64,000 nt of DNA from Hermatobates lingyangjiaoensis (GCA_026182355.1 JAPFBL010000372.1:263499-327498), one strand, 5' to 3'. Counted from the first letter of the stretch, positions 56,461 through 62,700 are shown. The notes: a model not told the origin generated them from the sequence alone. Program-made: numbers and translations.

Positions 56461-56699
56461 TTACAATATGTTTTAAGTTCATTTTTATATTTAAATTATC
56501 CTAATCTAAGTTTTTTTTTTCTTCTGTACAATAGATGCTGAAACAGGACTTGGATCAATCCAGGGATGAAACGAAAGAAACAGCTATGGATAAGATTCAC
56601 AGAGAGAATGTCCGTCAGGGAAGAGATAAATATAAAACTTTGCGAGAAATTCGTAAGGGCAACACAAAACGCAGGGTTGATCAATTTGAAAATATGTAA
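24116..56699 (+). CDS. Moe: ERM family protein (moesin/ezrin/radixin homolog), 8 exons, 5' partial
   Basis: Eight exons (24116-24238, 36967-37118, 43171-43401, 44631-44891, 46464-46590, 51761-51991, 55992-56207, 56535-56699) join in phase into about 501 residues plus TAA. ERM proteins link cortical F-actin to plasma-membrane proteins and PIP2 and are held closed by FERM/C-tail binding. Seen: residues 1 to ~233 are the FERM domain from late F1 through F3, ending near MRRRKPDT. Residues ~234-395 are a Glu/Lys/Gln-rich coiled coil, followed by an acidic Asp/Asn linker. The C-terminal actin-binding domain contains [17 protein letters not shown] with the regulatory threonine (codon 56637-56639). 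Known vertebrate ERMs are ~577-586 residues, so about 64 N-terminal residues are missing and probably lie upstream of the window. The tail has the ERM actin-binding end and differs from merlin. Ezrin, radixin and moesin cannot be separated here because invertebrates usually have one ERM gene. Confidence 0.95.
24632..25258 (+). mobile_element. Tigger-like (pogo) MITE with transposase C-terminal remnant
   Basis: 627 bp with TA on both sides. The TIRs are CAGTGGAACCTCTACATACG and its complement, and inner repeats (TACGAGA) occur near both ends. An open stretch at 24745-24858 encodes [20 protein letters not shown], which resembles the C-terminal tail of Tigger/pogo transposases. The rest of the transposase is deleted. 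Confidence 0.8.
25424..26278 (+). mobile_element. Helitron-like non-autonomous element, copy 2
   Basis: 855 bp, nearly identical over its whole length to 7077-7929: same TC start, same CCCGGGTAAAGCCGGG hairpin, same CTAG end followed by T. Only scattered substitutions and a 2-bp indel are seen. Confidence 0.88.
26676..26967. repeat. Fold-back element, family C, copy 3
   Basis: Arms include ACACTAGATGCAGAAAAC and its complement at the centre. + strand core 26894-26922: CTGACGA, A, GACCG-CTTGTTA-CGGTT, then GAAT. The - strand core has TCTTAATCAG. Confidence 0.85.
27040..27288. mobile_element. Mariner-like MITE, ~250 bp
   Basis: AGGGTCAGCCAAAATGATCT at one end and its near-complement TCATTTTGCCTGACCCT at the other, with TA beside each. 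Interior AT-rich, no ORF of interest. Confidence 0.7.
27291..27568. repeat. Fold-back element, family D, copy 2
   Basis: Inverted arms share AGAGATAAGAGAGGGAAACC and GGAGACCAAC. The cores are decayed (TTTG for TTTC on the left, CTAAGGA for CTGAAGA on the right), but GGTTCAAACCGAAAA is kept on the right. Confidence 0.8.
27602..28187. mobile_element. hAT-like MITE
   Basis: Starts CAGAGGTTCCCAAAGTGG and ends ...GGGTTCCGCGTCG...CAAACTC-complement. TATAGAT/TATAAAT flank it as a decayed target duplication. GGTTCC blocks near both ends are typical of this hAT MITE class. Confidence 0.65.
28602..28882. repeat. Fold-back element, family H, copy 2, intact cores in both arms
   Basis: Arms ~130 bp. - strand core 28668-28690 and + strand core 28757-28779: TTGAAGA, T, GGAC-AAC-GTCC, GAAA, followed by GCGC. 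C3 of the CTGANGA box is T here in both arms. Confidence 0.88.
29089..29562. mobile_element. hAT-like MITE (Charlie style)
   Basis: CAGGGGTGGGCAACCTTTTT start; GTGCCAGAGATTGCCCACCT near the end. The TGGCACG/CGTGCCA inner repeats and 'GGGTGGGCAACC' ends are characteristic. The 8-bp flanks (ATCTAAAG, ATGTAAGC) are imperfect. Confidence 0.7.
29603..30063. mobile_element. hAT-like MITE
   Basis: CAGTAGTTGCCAATCTTTAG start and GATTGGTGACTGCTG end. ATCTAGAA/ATCTGGAT flank it as a probable 8-bp duplication (6 of 8). Confidence 0.7.
30236..31764 (-). repeat. 96-bp tandem array (16 units) of a tRNA-like SINE head
   Basis: Each unit read on the - strand is CCAGGGTAGCCCAGTGG...ACGTGCTCGC...GGGATTCAATACCC, i.e. 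an A box (TAGCCCAGTGG) and a B-box-like GGGATTCAATACC. These match the head of the SINE at 3555, followed by a linker ending CATATATTTAATACT. Units are 96 bp (a few 93-105), divisible by three, so frames stay open on both strands for ~300-350 codons. Those ORFs are by-products of the unit length. Confidence 0.85.
31765..32313. other. No gene recognised
   Basis: AT-rich intronic sequence. Confidence 0.5.
32314..32842. repeat. Fold-back element, family F, copy 1: near-perfect palindrome with ~260-bp arms
   Basis: Symmetric about ~32578 with a 7-nt centre. Outer ends GTGTGTTCTTTAATCGGGG and its exact complement. Each arm has a longer hairpin GGTTTT-AAATA-AAAACC followed by GAAACGTTGG at 32379-32408 (-) and 32748-32777 (+). 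The CTGANGA box is replaced by CTATGAAA. Few differences between arms suggest recent formation or gene-conversion upkeep. Confidence 0.95.
32945..33130 (-). repeat. Half fold-back, family A (left arm, copy 3)
   Basis: From ATTAGTTGTGCAATACG through GAGGTAAAATGGATAAAC to CTAATCAGTTAC. - strand core 33062-33088: CTGATGA, T, GAACAC-AAA-GTGTTC, GAAA, then CGCG. It abuts a long (AT)n tract. Confidence 0.8.
33255..33600. repeat. Fold-back element, family D, copy 3, intact cores
   Basis: Arms with AAGAAACATAGAGAAATC and GAGATAAGAGAGGGAAACC. Cores: - strand 33363-33384 and + strand 33530-33551, CTGAAGA, C, GGTT-CAA-ACC, GAAA. The centre holds unrelated GTGACCGGGCGCGCATGCGG. Confidence 0.9.
33606..33957. 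repeat. Fold-back element, family C, copy 4, with partial duplication
   Basis: A complete palindrome (33606-33838) is followed by an extra centre-plus-right-arm (33839-33957), giving two sense cores (33742-33770 and 33880-33908: CTGACGA, A, GACCG-CTTGTTAT-GGTT, GAAA) and antisense cores at 33684-33712 and near 33844. Confidence 0.9.
33999..34396. repeat. Fold-back element, family F, copy 2
   Basis: Outer ends pair (AAAACTATAGTTTA with TAAACTACAGTTTT). GAAACGT cores at 34071 (-) and 34325 (+). The arms share the CAACGTTTCGGTTTTTATT and CTTTTTCATAGGC blocks with copy 1 but have a different interior, so the interior is exchangeable. Confidence 0.88.
34425..34535. repeat. Small fold-back related to family C ends
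   Basis: GAAAACAAACCACAAGGAAA and its complement lie about 70 bp apart. ATCAATGA and CACGTGAT recall family C ends. No core visible. Confidence 0.5.
34546..34862. repeat. Fold-back element, family E, copy 2
   Basis: Arms with CACTTCGATATTTCGACATC and complement. Cores: - strand 34606-34627 and + strand 34782-34803, CCGATGA, C, GAC-GGAT-GTC, GAAA (U4 to C in both arms). Flanked by (AT)n. Confidence 0.88.
34900..35640. other. No gene recognised
   Basis: AT-rich. A short + strand open stretch at 34900-35170 has no recognisable family features. Confidence 0.45.
35642..35817. repeat. Fold-back element, family C, copy 5, right arm truncated
   Basis: Left arm with - strand core 35687-35715 (CTGACGA, A, GAGCG..., GAAA). 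The right arm ends shortly after CTGACGAAGACCGC. It shares AACACTAGATGCAGAAA with the centre of 26676-26967. Confidence 0.8.
35890..36005 (-). repeat. Half fold-back, family E-like (left arm)
   Basis: GATCGATATTTCGAAG then GTCGTCATCAA. - strand core 35977-35999: TTGATGA, C, GACCTGTCTTC, GAAA. Confidence 0.55.
36285..36626 (-). mobile_element. tRNA-derived SINE, inverted copy
   Basis: Read on the - strand the head is GGCCAGGTTAGCTCAGTGG (A box) and GAGGTTCGATCCCCACC (B box). It then follows the same body as 3555-3904 (ATTTATTCATG, ACGTAACTCGTCGGCC, ATTTGAGTTAGG, CCCCAATGTAGAATCAA). The B box is closer to consensus than in the + copies. Confidence 0.85.
36627..36830. repeat. Dispersed repeat R, uninterrupted copy
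   Basis: Contains AACCTAAAATTCGGA, AACCCAACTT, CAATATGGACACA, GAAACGCTACGGATT and GATGAGGTTGTTTCATTTAT. It matches the split copy at 38335-38455 plus 41075-41160. Confidence 0.75.
36967..37118 (+). CDS. Moe: ERM exon: FERM F2 lobe
   Basis: Encodes [35 protein letters not shown] and a ...NDRLLPQ end. The last two bases (AG) start an Arg codon completed in the next exon. The EIYCPPET and LLASYAVQ blocks are ERM/FERM hallmarks. Acceptor TTCCAG, donor GTCAGT. A fold-back element begins only ~15 bp downstream of this exon. Confidence 0.95.
37133..37800. repeat. Fold-back element, family B, copy 2
   Basis: Begins 15 bp after an ERM exon. Cores: - strand 37200-37226 (CTGAGGA, A, GAACAC-AAT-GTGTTC, GAAA) and + strand 37668-37694 (CTGAGAA, A, GAACAC-TGT-GTGTTC, GAAA). 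A second palindrome at the centre pairs GGCAGGTACATTT with AAATGTACCTGCC around 37440. Confidence 0.9.
38335..38455. repeat. Dispersed repeat R, left half of a split copy, preceded by a SINE-head fragment
   Basis: Matches 36627-36745 up to GAAACGCTACGGATT and is then interrupted. 38305-38340 resembles an inverted tRNA head (AACCATTCAGCTAAACTGG). The continuation is at 41075-41160. Confidence 0.7.
38555..38950 (-). pseudogene. hAT transposase fragment (C-terminal dimerisation domain)
   Basis: Downstream frame: [20 protein letters not shown], then [20 protein letters not shown] and [19 protein letters not shown], the hAT dimerisation signature (SCE-LFS-MN-IK-S-RN-L), with a normal stop after QQQLSH. 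An upstream piece ([17 protein letters not shown]) is in another frame, so at least one frameshift is present. The catalytic core is missing. The fragment resembles ZBED5/SCAND3-type hAT proteins. Confidence 0.8.
39040..39500. repeat. 43-bp tandem array, 11 units
   Basis: The unit contains ATTACACGGCGATTCTAACG, CCATCTCTTGG and TCTTTTCATGAA. GGCG...CGCC within each unit can form a small hairpin. Units are highly similar, with decay at both edges. Position just upstream of a GC-rich leader and ORF suggests 5'-UTR repeats of a LINE. Confidence 0.9.
40002..40604 (+). pseudogene. LINE ORF1-like fragment (3' truncated)
   Basis: Open from ATG at 40002: [20 protein letters not shown]..., very hydrophilic, rich in Ser/Lys/Arg/Gly with short Pro stretches, and predicted disordered. 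It resembles the N-terminal part of LINE ORF1/gag-like proteins. A GC-rich leader (39520-40000) precedes it. Past ~40528 the sequence becomes AT-rich and probably belongs to the host hAT. No zinc knuckle or RT is present. An antisense 198-codon frame is considered a shadow. Confidence 0.45.
40921..41030 (-). repeat. Fold-back family B, deleted copy (left arm)
   Basis: AAAAAGCTAATGAAATGG and ATAAAAATTTAATGG. - strand core 40985-41011: CTGAGGA, A, GAACAC-TAC-GTGTTC, GAAA, then CGCG. It carries an AAGGGTGAATATCTGTGG piece from the element centre and then stops. Confidence 0.75.
41075..41160. repeat. Dispersed repeat R, right half of the split copy
   Basis: GGATTTATAATAATTTATTT, then a T tract, GAAAGATGAG and TTTCTTTTTA, continuing 38335-38455 by comparison with 36738-36815. 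Confidence 0.7.
41161..42080. other. No gene recognised
   Basis: AT-rich intron sequence without an identified repeat. Confidence 0.5.
42085..42190 (+). repeat. Half fold-back (right arm) with hammerhead-like core
   Basis: + strand 42130-42150: CTGATGA, C, GGCC-AAACA, GAAA. The CTCTTTTTTCTCCTG context resembles family D. The left arm is absent. Confidence 0.5.
43171..43401 (+). CDS. Moe: ERM exon: FERM F2/F3
   Basis: Completes Arg, then [37 protein letters not shown] and [15 protein letters not shown], with AA left for the next codon (Lys). [16 protein letters not shown] is one of the most conserved stretches of the ERM FERM domain. Donor is GTGAGT. A stop would follow at once if splicing failed (AAGTGA). 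Confidence 0.96.
43765..44171. repeat. Fold-back element, family G, inside a 1.2-kb ERM intron
   Basis: Outer ends GTTCACAGAAGGGG and complement; arms ~190 bp with GGTTCTTGAGGATTTTTGTC. The core site is degenerate: CTTGAAAATGCC precedes ACAA-CTT-TTGTC and GAAACGTC (GAAA at 44102-44105 and its complement at 43829-43832). Confidence 0.9.
44631..44891 (+). CDS. Moe: ERM exon: FERM F3 lobe and start of helical region
   Basis: Encodes [56 protein letters not shown] and [18 protein letters not shown]. This is the F3 (PTB-like) lobe closed by the MRRRKPDT motif, passing into the Lys/Gln/Glu helix. Acceptor TTACAG, donor GTACTC. The terminal AG forms a split Arg codon. Confidence 0.96.
45000..45140. 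repeat. Fold-back element, family C, copy 6 (short)
   Basis: - strand core 45036-45064 (CTAACGA, A, GACAG..., GAAA) and + strand core 45087-45115 (CTGACGA, A, GACAG..., GAAA). The arm ends are AGAAAAGAGAATAAAGAC-like and differ from other family C copies. Confidence 0.8.
45270..45545. repeat. Chimeric fold-back: two different half elements
   Basis: The left half has a - strand core at 45302-45328 (CTGAGGA, T, GGTTT-GTACT-AAACA, GAAA, then CATG), a family not seen elsewhere in the window. The right half is a family C arm (CTGACGAAGACCGCTTG, then CAAA for GAAA, and TTATTGTGGTTTGGACGTG). The two halves are not complementary. Confidence 0.6.
46464..46590 (+). CDS. Moe: ERM exon: coiled-coil segment 1
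   Basis: In phase after the split Arg codon: [20 protein letters not shown], then [22 protein letters not shown]. This is the charged alpha-helical region that folds back on the FERM domain in closed ERM proteins. Donor GTAACA. A hAT-type MITE begins about 20 bp past the donor. Confidence 0.93.
46611..47475. mobile_element. Outer hAT-like MITE, 20 bp after an ERM splice donor
   Basis: GGGGTTCTCAGTGGGGGTG at the start and GGGAGGCTGAGAACCC at the end, an imperfect inverted repeat. It is interrupted by a second MITE at 46788-47336. Confidence 0.6.
46788..47336. mobile_element. Nested hAT MITE with perfect 8-bp duplication
   Basis: CAGTGGTTCTCAACGTGGTC start and AGGTTGAGAACCCCTG end. ATTTAATG lies exactly on both sides (46780-46787, 47337-47344). 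GGGGGTCCA blocks near both ends. A truncated relative is at 16240-16545. Confidence 0.88.
47476..49999. other. No gene recognised
   Basis: AT-rich intron. The + ORF at 47708-48019 (103 codons) has low-complexity hydrophobic/aromatic composition typical of AT-rich noise. Confidence 0.45.
50115..50170 (+). promoter_or_regulatory. Promoter-like cluster (inverted CCAAT, TATA, CRE half)
   Basis: CATTGGCTG (CCAAT reversed) is followed ~37 bp later by CTATAAAATGACGTCG. Spacing fits a basal promoter, and it lies 1.6 kb upstream of an ERM coiled-coil exon. It could start a short ERM transcript, belong to an unrecognised retroelement, or be chance. Confidence 0.2.
50200..51760. other. No gene recognised
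   Basis: 51095-51385 is less AT-rich and open on the - strand for 96 codons, without recognisable motifs. Confidence 0.4.
51761..51991 (+). CDS. Moe: ERM exon: coiled-coil segment 2
   Basis: 77 codons in phase 0, beginning [20 protein letters not shown] and ending [11 protein letters not shown]. Heptad-like leucines and alternating charges mark a continuous coiled coil with no proline. Acceptor TTGCAG, donor GTAACT. Confidence 0.94.
52190..52498 (+). mobile_element. tRNA-derived SINE, copy 2 (diverged)
   Basis: GCTCAGTGGTTAATGTAC (A box side) and AGGGTTCAACACCC (B box side), then the same body order as 3555-3904: CTCGATTTATTCACGTGG, GACGTTAAGCCGTCGG, GTTAAAGATCCCTACTC, CCCAATGTA. No clean duplication. 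Confidence 0.85.
52499..53520. other. No gene recognised
   Basis: Mixed composition, no identified domain. The short - strand ORFs are unremarkable. Confidence 0.4.
53525..53866 (-). mobile_element. Short Helitron-like element, second family
   Basis: On the - strand the 3' end is a CCGTC-AAA-GACGG hairpin, GTACGTTTG, then CTAG next to T. Its 5' side matches 55500-55560, so it looks like an internally deleted form of 54247-55565. Confidence 0.6.
53870..54245 (-). repeat. Degenerate ~125-bp direct repeats with tRNA-head-like segments
   Basis: GCCACTGGGCTACTCTGG-type segments occur near 53890, 54030 and 54150. They are separated by TTACTTTATTACC and ATTTATAATACATTTGCACT. They resemble the inverted tRNA-like head of 30236-31764 but are more diverged. 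Confidence 0.55.
54247..55565 (-). mobile_element. Helitron-like element, second family, longer copy
   Basis: - strand 3' end has the same CCGTC-AAA-GACGG hairpin followed by CTAT. The distal part has two ~165-bp related segments (AGCCTATATTTTAAGTTAG, TCTTATGGTAGCTGAGTTTA, GGACAAACAGACAAACCGAC). No Rep/helicase motifs are seen. The central 54390-55130 is unrecognised. Confidence 0.5.
55992..56207 (+). CDS. Moe: ERM exon: end of helix and acidic linker
   Basis: 72 codons: [20 protein letters not shown], a HHH stretch, an Asp/Asn-rich linker (ENDQDDNDD), then a VSRELVTDD...[10 protein letters not shown] block and RLHDQLK. The acidic linker and TLAERN...RLHDQLK resemble arthropod moesin as I remember it, and differ from the proline-rich linker of ezrin and radixin. 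Acceptor CTAAAG, donor GTAACA. Confidence 0.93.
56262..56312 (+). repeat. Fragment of the GC-rich repeat also at 59225
   Basis: CCTAGTGGGGCCATGCAGCT and ACCACAGGTTGCATTGGCTT match 59251-59285 almost exactly, inside the 327-bp last ERM intron. Confidence 0.7.
56391..56458 (+). repeat. 68-nt uninterrupted poly-T tract in the last ERM intron
   Basis: A perfect T run ends in AG (56459-56460), 74 bp before the real 3' splice site. It resembles an exaggerated polypyrimidine tract with its own cryptic acceptor, or the reverse of a retroposon poly-A tail. Confidence 0.95.
56535..56699 (+). CDS. Moe: ERM terminal exon: C-terminal actin-binding tail and stop
   Basis: 54 codons plus TAA. It opens [20 protein letters not shown] and contains IHRENVRQ and [17 protein letters not shown], ending VDQFENM. 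The Thr in KYKTLR (codon 56637-56639) is the conserved activating phosphorylation site. The basic tail is the F-actin binding surface. Acceptor AATAG follows a 68-T tract in the preceding 327-bp intron. Confidence 0.97.
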   Translation: MLKQDLDQSRDETKETAMDKIHRENVRQGRDKYKTLREIRKGNTKRRVDQFENM

Positions 56700-57800
56700 A
56701 TCATATTCCCCCAATCTAGGATGTACATATCACATTTCATGAGCCTTCCCAAATTTCTAACGTGATAGGTCCACACCCAGTGTTTTTCTCTCAGAATATT
56801 ATCATTTTGAGGTTATATAAGAAATTGCTCAGTTACACACACCATGTGGGTCCAAGCCTTCAATATACAGAAATAATAAAGATATTTTTATACACAGATT
56901 GTATGTCTTATAAACTTTAATTTGTCATTTCTAAAAAGAAAAAAAAAACATGTATAGGGTTTCTTTTGAGAACAAACAGCTAAAACTTTTTTTTCTGCGA
57001 ACAATGAGACCTTTAGCTTAAAAAATAAATAAATGATTTTCATGTCCTTTACCTTGTGCCTTGTGCACTGAGCCATTCAAACTTGTGCATGCTGCATTCC
57101 AATTAATATTAAAAGTTTTTTTTTAAAAAAAACAAGCCCCTTTCTCCTTTTTTTTTAAATCAAATTTTATATATTTTTTACATTTTTATTGCCTTCATTA
57201 AATGTACCTATATCAATGACTTTAATACAAGTCTCTGGTTTCTTTAATATCAGTTTTCTTTTCTTTCGATATGGGAAGGACATCTTTTGTGCGATCTTAA
57301 TAAATGAATGTGCTTATGATAAAGTGCTCTGCAACTTTAATTTCCTGATATTTTCAAGCCGAGTAAGCTGATGGCCTTCTTTTTTTTGAACTGAAATTAG
57401 AGTACTTACTTTTTTACTATATTATCTTAATAAGTATTATAATAATTGCTATTATTACTATTATGATTATTATTAATGTTATTTTAATAGAGTAGTATTA
57501 TTATTATTATTCCTCCTTAATTGTAATAATATATTAATTTGTTACTACTTCAGTATTTTTCTGCAAATAAAATATTATTTTTGTTTTGTTTGTTAAAGGT
57601 CTATATTGTTAAATGTAGGACAAAACAATTATTTTAAAGAAATTATTACTCTGTGTAACTTTACAATTTGGTTTTATTTTCTTTTTTTTTTAATTATATT
57701 AATTTTGTTAAGTAAGTTTGTAAATAAAACCTTTCGACAGTCGAAATAACCAAGTCCCTGAATTTTATGGCATATGTTATTTATATTTACACATTCCTGT
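56700..57800 (+). other. Probable ERM 3' UTR
   Basis: Begins after the TAA stop. AT-rich, with several AATAAA hexamers, the first at 56875-56880 and others near 57298, 57565 and 57722. No further ORF of interest. The true cleavage site cannot be chosen from sequence alone; ERM transcripts often have long 3' UTRs. Confidence 0.55.
56875..56880 (+). promoter_or_regulatory. Candidate polyadenylation signal (AATAAA)
   Basis: First AATAAA after the ERM stop codon, about 175 bp into the 3' UTR. Alternatives lie further downstream, so this may be only the proximal site. Confidence 0.35.
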
Positions 57801-58540
57801 TTCATTTATATATGTTGTTGATGCTAGTTATTTTTTGCATTGTAAAAAAAAAAGAGAAGAAAATTAACAATAGATAGGACTTATATGATGAAAATTAGTG
57901 AAAAATGTGGCCTTATTTGAATTGTTGCTTTTTTTTTTTTAAATTAGGAATCAGTGGGGCACTGATTTGGTTTATATCAAAACAAAAAAAAAAAAGTTAA
58001 AAAAAAAAAAAAAAAAAATTACGAAAAAAAGCAGAAAAACTACTACGTTCTTCCCTAAAGTGTAGCAGAAGTAAAGTGTTAAGAGATATATTTATGTATG
58101 TGCAGATGAGGTGGTGGCTGGCATTTGTTGAATGTCGTCTCTTTACAGGCTCAAAACAAAACAAATATTTTTGTATAAATTTCCTTTTACTGTGGTAGGC
58201 CTTTTTTTTTCCCTTATTGAAAAACCAGACATGTTTTTTTTTGTTTTTTTGTAATTTATTGTTGTAAAATGTAGTATGCAGATTCTTAATTAGAACAATG
58301 TTATGTTATCTTTGTTTTTGGCCAAGAAGAAAATAATACTTTACTAACCAATTGTTTTTTATTTTCCTTTCAATTTTCTCATTTTTTTAGTTTTTTCTTC
58401 TCTCTCTTATCTTCTTACAGTGAGTAGGATGTAACTTACACTTAAGAAAAAAACGTATAATTCGAATCATCAGAACATTGTTAAATTAAATTAACTGGTT
58501 GCACAAATAAATATAATAAATTTTCAGCCCTATTAAAAAA
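57801..58540. other. A/T-homopolymer-rich flank
   Basis: Long A and T runs (e.g. 57985-58018). No gene recognised. Confidence 0.5.
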
Positions 58541-58544
58541 CTAC

Positions 58545-58790
58545 TTTAGAATCATTTAAAATAAATTTATTTTTAATTTGTAAATATTACAGTTGAAAAT
58601 CCGTTTGAAAACAATATTACACAAATAAAACATAAGAGTAATTTGGATCTTAAAAACTCGTTTTAGTTTAAAATTGCAGTTTTTGTTAGTTATTATTATT
58701 TTAATTTTTTTTCTTTTTTTATCCATTTAAAATACCGCCTCGTGGCACGTGCTGCCCGGGGCGGATACGCTACGCCTCTGTGTTTCTTGT
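58545..58790 (-). mobile_element. MITE family M, partial inverted copy
   Basis: CGGATACGCTACGCC end, GTGGCACGTGCTGCCCGGGG and AAAAACTCGTTTTAGT correspond to the left part of the family M elements in reverse. Confidence 0.6.
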
Positions 58791-59114
58791 ATCTAGGTTG
58801 CATTATTACTAATAAAAATTATCTTTCAGAGGAAATACAGCGCGCATAACTAGCTTTAACAAATTCTTATATTGACTTTCAGAAGATGTCGAGTCCACAA
58901 GCTTTTGAATAACCCACATAGACATAATCAAAAACTTTTATTATAAATCCGTCAAAATTTTAATAGTGTTTGTTAATAATAACTATACTTTACTTAGTAA
59001 AGTTAAGTAATAAGTTACTTTTTAAAGTGAAGTTAATAAAGGACGTAACTCTGAAATCACAGGGCATTATCACCCATCAACGAGGGGAGACTCGAATTAT
59101 CTAGATATAAACAA

Positions 59115-59165
59115 CTAGCTGATCTACCAGGCGATGCCCCGGGGTCTTGGTTTTAAACGGTAGAT
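59115..59165 (-). mobile_element. Helitron-like 3' end, inverted
   Basis: ACTAGCTGATCTACCAGGCG reads on the - strand as a hairpin-like CCCCGGGG/CGCCTGG followed by TAGATCAGCTAG and T, the same terminus as 7077-7929 but diverged. The rest of the element is not recognisable. Confidence 0.5.
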
Positions 59166-59224
59166 CCCAAAAAAGGACCCTGATCAAATTGAAACTACCG
59201 CAGATACTTCCCCCGAAAAGAAGT

Positions 59225-59650
59225 TATATATGATTCATCCACCCCTAGTGGGGCCATGCAGCTATACCACAGGTTGCATTGGCTTGATCTTCAACGTGGT
59301 TCTTCGAACCGGGGGCTACAAGGGACACTGAGCCTACCTGCAGCTGAGTGGGTTCGGACCATTGGTCCGGAATTTGATCCGAAACTCTTAAAATAAGTTG
59401 GTACTACGGGCGGCGGGGGCCCATGGAGAGGTTCTCTCTCCATACCGCCAATCTGAGGATGGACTAGTAGTGGCTGTCTGGTAGACTCAATGTGGTCACT
59501 GTGTGAGAAGCACTAACTTCTCGGGCGGATGCCTGCTTAGCATATCGAGGAGCTTGAGCCCCAAACCTTTACCAGTAGGAATGAACCACGATTTCAGCTT
59601 AGTGGGCTGGTAGTTGTTTTAATAGACGCTTTGGTTTTGATGGGCTACTC
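59225..59650. repeat. GC-richer repeat of unknown type next to the satellite
   Basis: About 420 bp, markedly less AT-rich than its surroundings, with no long ORF. The first ~40 bp recur at 56262. GAGAGGTTCTCTCTCC is a local palindrome near 59430. It may be a SINE or LINE leader, but no pol III boxes are convincing. Confidence 0.5.
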
Positions 59651-59716
59651 AGAGTGGAGAAGAATGAATACAACATGTTCTATACATGTAATATACATTA
59701 CATTTAGAATAAATAA

Positions 59717-62700
59717 GACTATTCTAACATGTGGAGCATGAAAATAGAAAAAAATTACCAACTAAGCAAACATTACCCTATAATTGTTTACACCTTAACT
59801 ACTCTCACTGGAAAACTATGAAAACGAAAAATGATATCAAAATTAACAAACCTATTGTATTTCTCTCTTCGTTTTGACTATTCTAACATGAGGAGCATGA
59901 AAATAGAAAAAAATTACCAACTAAACAAACATTACCCTATAATTGTTCACACATTAACTACTTTCACTGGAAAACTATGAAAACGAAAAAATATATCAAA
60001 ATTAACAAACCTATTGTATTTCTCTCTTCGTTTTGACTATTCTAACATGAGGAGCATGAAAATAGAAAAAAATTACCAATTCACTGGAAAACTATGAAAA
60101 CAAAAAAATATATCAAATTATAACAAACCTATTGTATTTCTCTCTTCATTTTGACTATTCTAACATGAGGAGCAAGAAAATAGAAGAAAATTACCAACTA
60201 AAAAAACTTTAAACTCTAATTGTTCACAACTAAACAACTCTCACTGGAAAACTATGAAAACAAAAAATATATCAAAATTAACAAACCTATTGTATTTCTC
60301 ACATCGTTGTGAGTATTCTAACATGAGAAGCATGAAAATAGAAAAAAATTACCAACTAAACAAACTTTACCGTATATTTGATCACACTTTACCTACTCTC
60401 ACTGGAAAACTATGAAAACGAATAAATATATCAAAATTATCAATTCTATTGTGTTTTCCACATCGTTGTGACTATTCTAACATGAGGAGCATGAAAATAG
60501 AAAAAAATTACCAACTAAACAAAGATTACAATATAATTGATCACACCTTAAATACTCTCACTAGAAAACTATGAAAACGAAAAAATATATTAAAATTATC
60601 AATTCTATTGTATTTCTCACATCGTTGTGACTATTCTAACATGAGAAGCATGAAAATAGAAAAAAATTACCAACTAAACAAACTTTACCCTATAATTGCT
60701 CACACCTTAACTACTCTCACTGGAAAACTATGAAAACGAAAAATGATATCAAAATTAACAAACCTATTGTATTTCTTTCTTCGTTTTGACTATTCTAACA
60801 TGAGGAGCATGAAAATAGAAAAAAAATACCAACTGAACAAACTTTACCCTATAATTGCTCACACCTTAACTACTCTCACTGGAAAACTATGAAAACGAAA
60901 AATGATATCAAAATTAACAAACCTATTGTATTTCTTTCTTCGTTTTGACTATTCCAACATGAGGAGCATGAAAATAGAAAAAAAATACCAACTGAACACA
61001 CTTTAACATATAATTGTTAACACCTTAACTACTCTCACCGGAAAACTATGAAAATGATAAAATATATCAAACTTATCAATTCTATTGTATTTCTCACATC
61101 GTTGTGACTATTCTAATATGAGAAGCATGAAAATAGAAAAAAATTACTAACTAAACAAACTTTACCCTATGATTGTTCACACCTTAACTACTCTCACTGC
61201 AAAACTATGAAACCGAAAAAGTATATCAAAATTAACAAACCTATTGTATTTCTCTCTTCGTTTTGACTATTCTAACATGAGGAACATGAAAATAGAAAAA
61301 ATTACCAACTAAACAAACTTTACCCTACAATTCTTCACACCTTAACTACTCTCACTGGAAAACTATTAAAACGAAAAAATATATCAAAATTATCAATTCT
61401 ATTGTATTTCTCTCTTCGTTTTGACTATTTTAACATGAGGAGCATGAAAATAGAAAAAAATTACCAACTAAACAAACTTTACCCTATAATTGTTTACACC
61501 TTAAATACACTCACTGTAAAACTATGAAAACGAAAAATGATTTCAAAATTAACAAACCTATTGTATTCCTCTCTTCATTTTGACTATTCTAACATGAGGA
61601 GCATGAAAATAGAAAAAAAATACCAACTGAACAAACATTAACATATAATTGTTCACACCTTAACTACTTTCACTGGAAAACTATGAAAACAAAAAAATAT
61701 ATCAAAATATAACAAACCTATTGTATTTCTCTCTTCATTTTGACTATTCTAACATGAGGAGCAAGAAAATAGAAGAAAATTACCAACTAATCAAACTTTA
61801 AACTCTAATTGTTCACAACTAAACAACTCTCACTGGAAAACTATGAAAACGAAAAAATATATCAAAATTAACAAACCTATTGTATTTCTCACATCGTTGT
61901 GAGTATTCTAACATGAGAACCATGAAAATAGAAAAAAATTACCAACTAAACAAACTTTACCCTATAATTGATCACACTTTACCTACTCTCACTGGAAAAC
62001 TATGAAAACGAATAAATATATCAAAATTATCAATTCTTTGTGTTTTCCACATCGTTGTGACTATTCTAAACTGAGGAGCATGAAAATAGAAAAAAATTAC
62101 CAACTAAACAAAGATTACCCTATAATTGATCACACCTTAAATACTCTCACTAGAAAACTATGAAAACGAAAAAATATATTAAAATTATCAATTCTATTGT
62201 ATTTCTCACATCGTTGTGACTATGCTAACATGAGAAGTATGAAAAGAGAAAAAAATTACCAACTAAACAAACTTTACCCTACAATTCTTCACACCTTAAC
62301 TACTCTCACTGGAAAACTATGAAAACGAAAAAATATATCAAAATTAACGAACCTATTGTATTTCCCTCTTCGTTTTGACTATTCTAACATGAGGAGCATG
62401 AAAATAGAAAAAAATTACCAACTAAACAAACTTTACCCTATAATTGTTCACACCTTAACTACTCTCACAGGAAAACTATGAAAACGAAAATATATATGAA
62501 AATTAACAAACCTATTGTATTTCTCTCTTCGATTTGACTATTCTAACATGAGGAGCATGAAAATAGAAAAAAATTACCAACTAAACAAACTTTACCCTCT
62601 AATTCTTCACACTTTAACAACTCTCACTGGAAAACTATGAAAACGAAAAAATATATCAAAATTAACAAACCTATCGTATTTCTCACATCGTTGTGACTAT

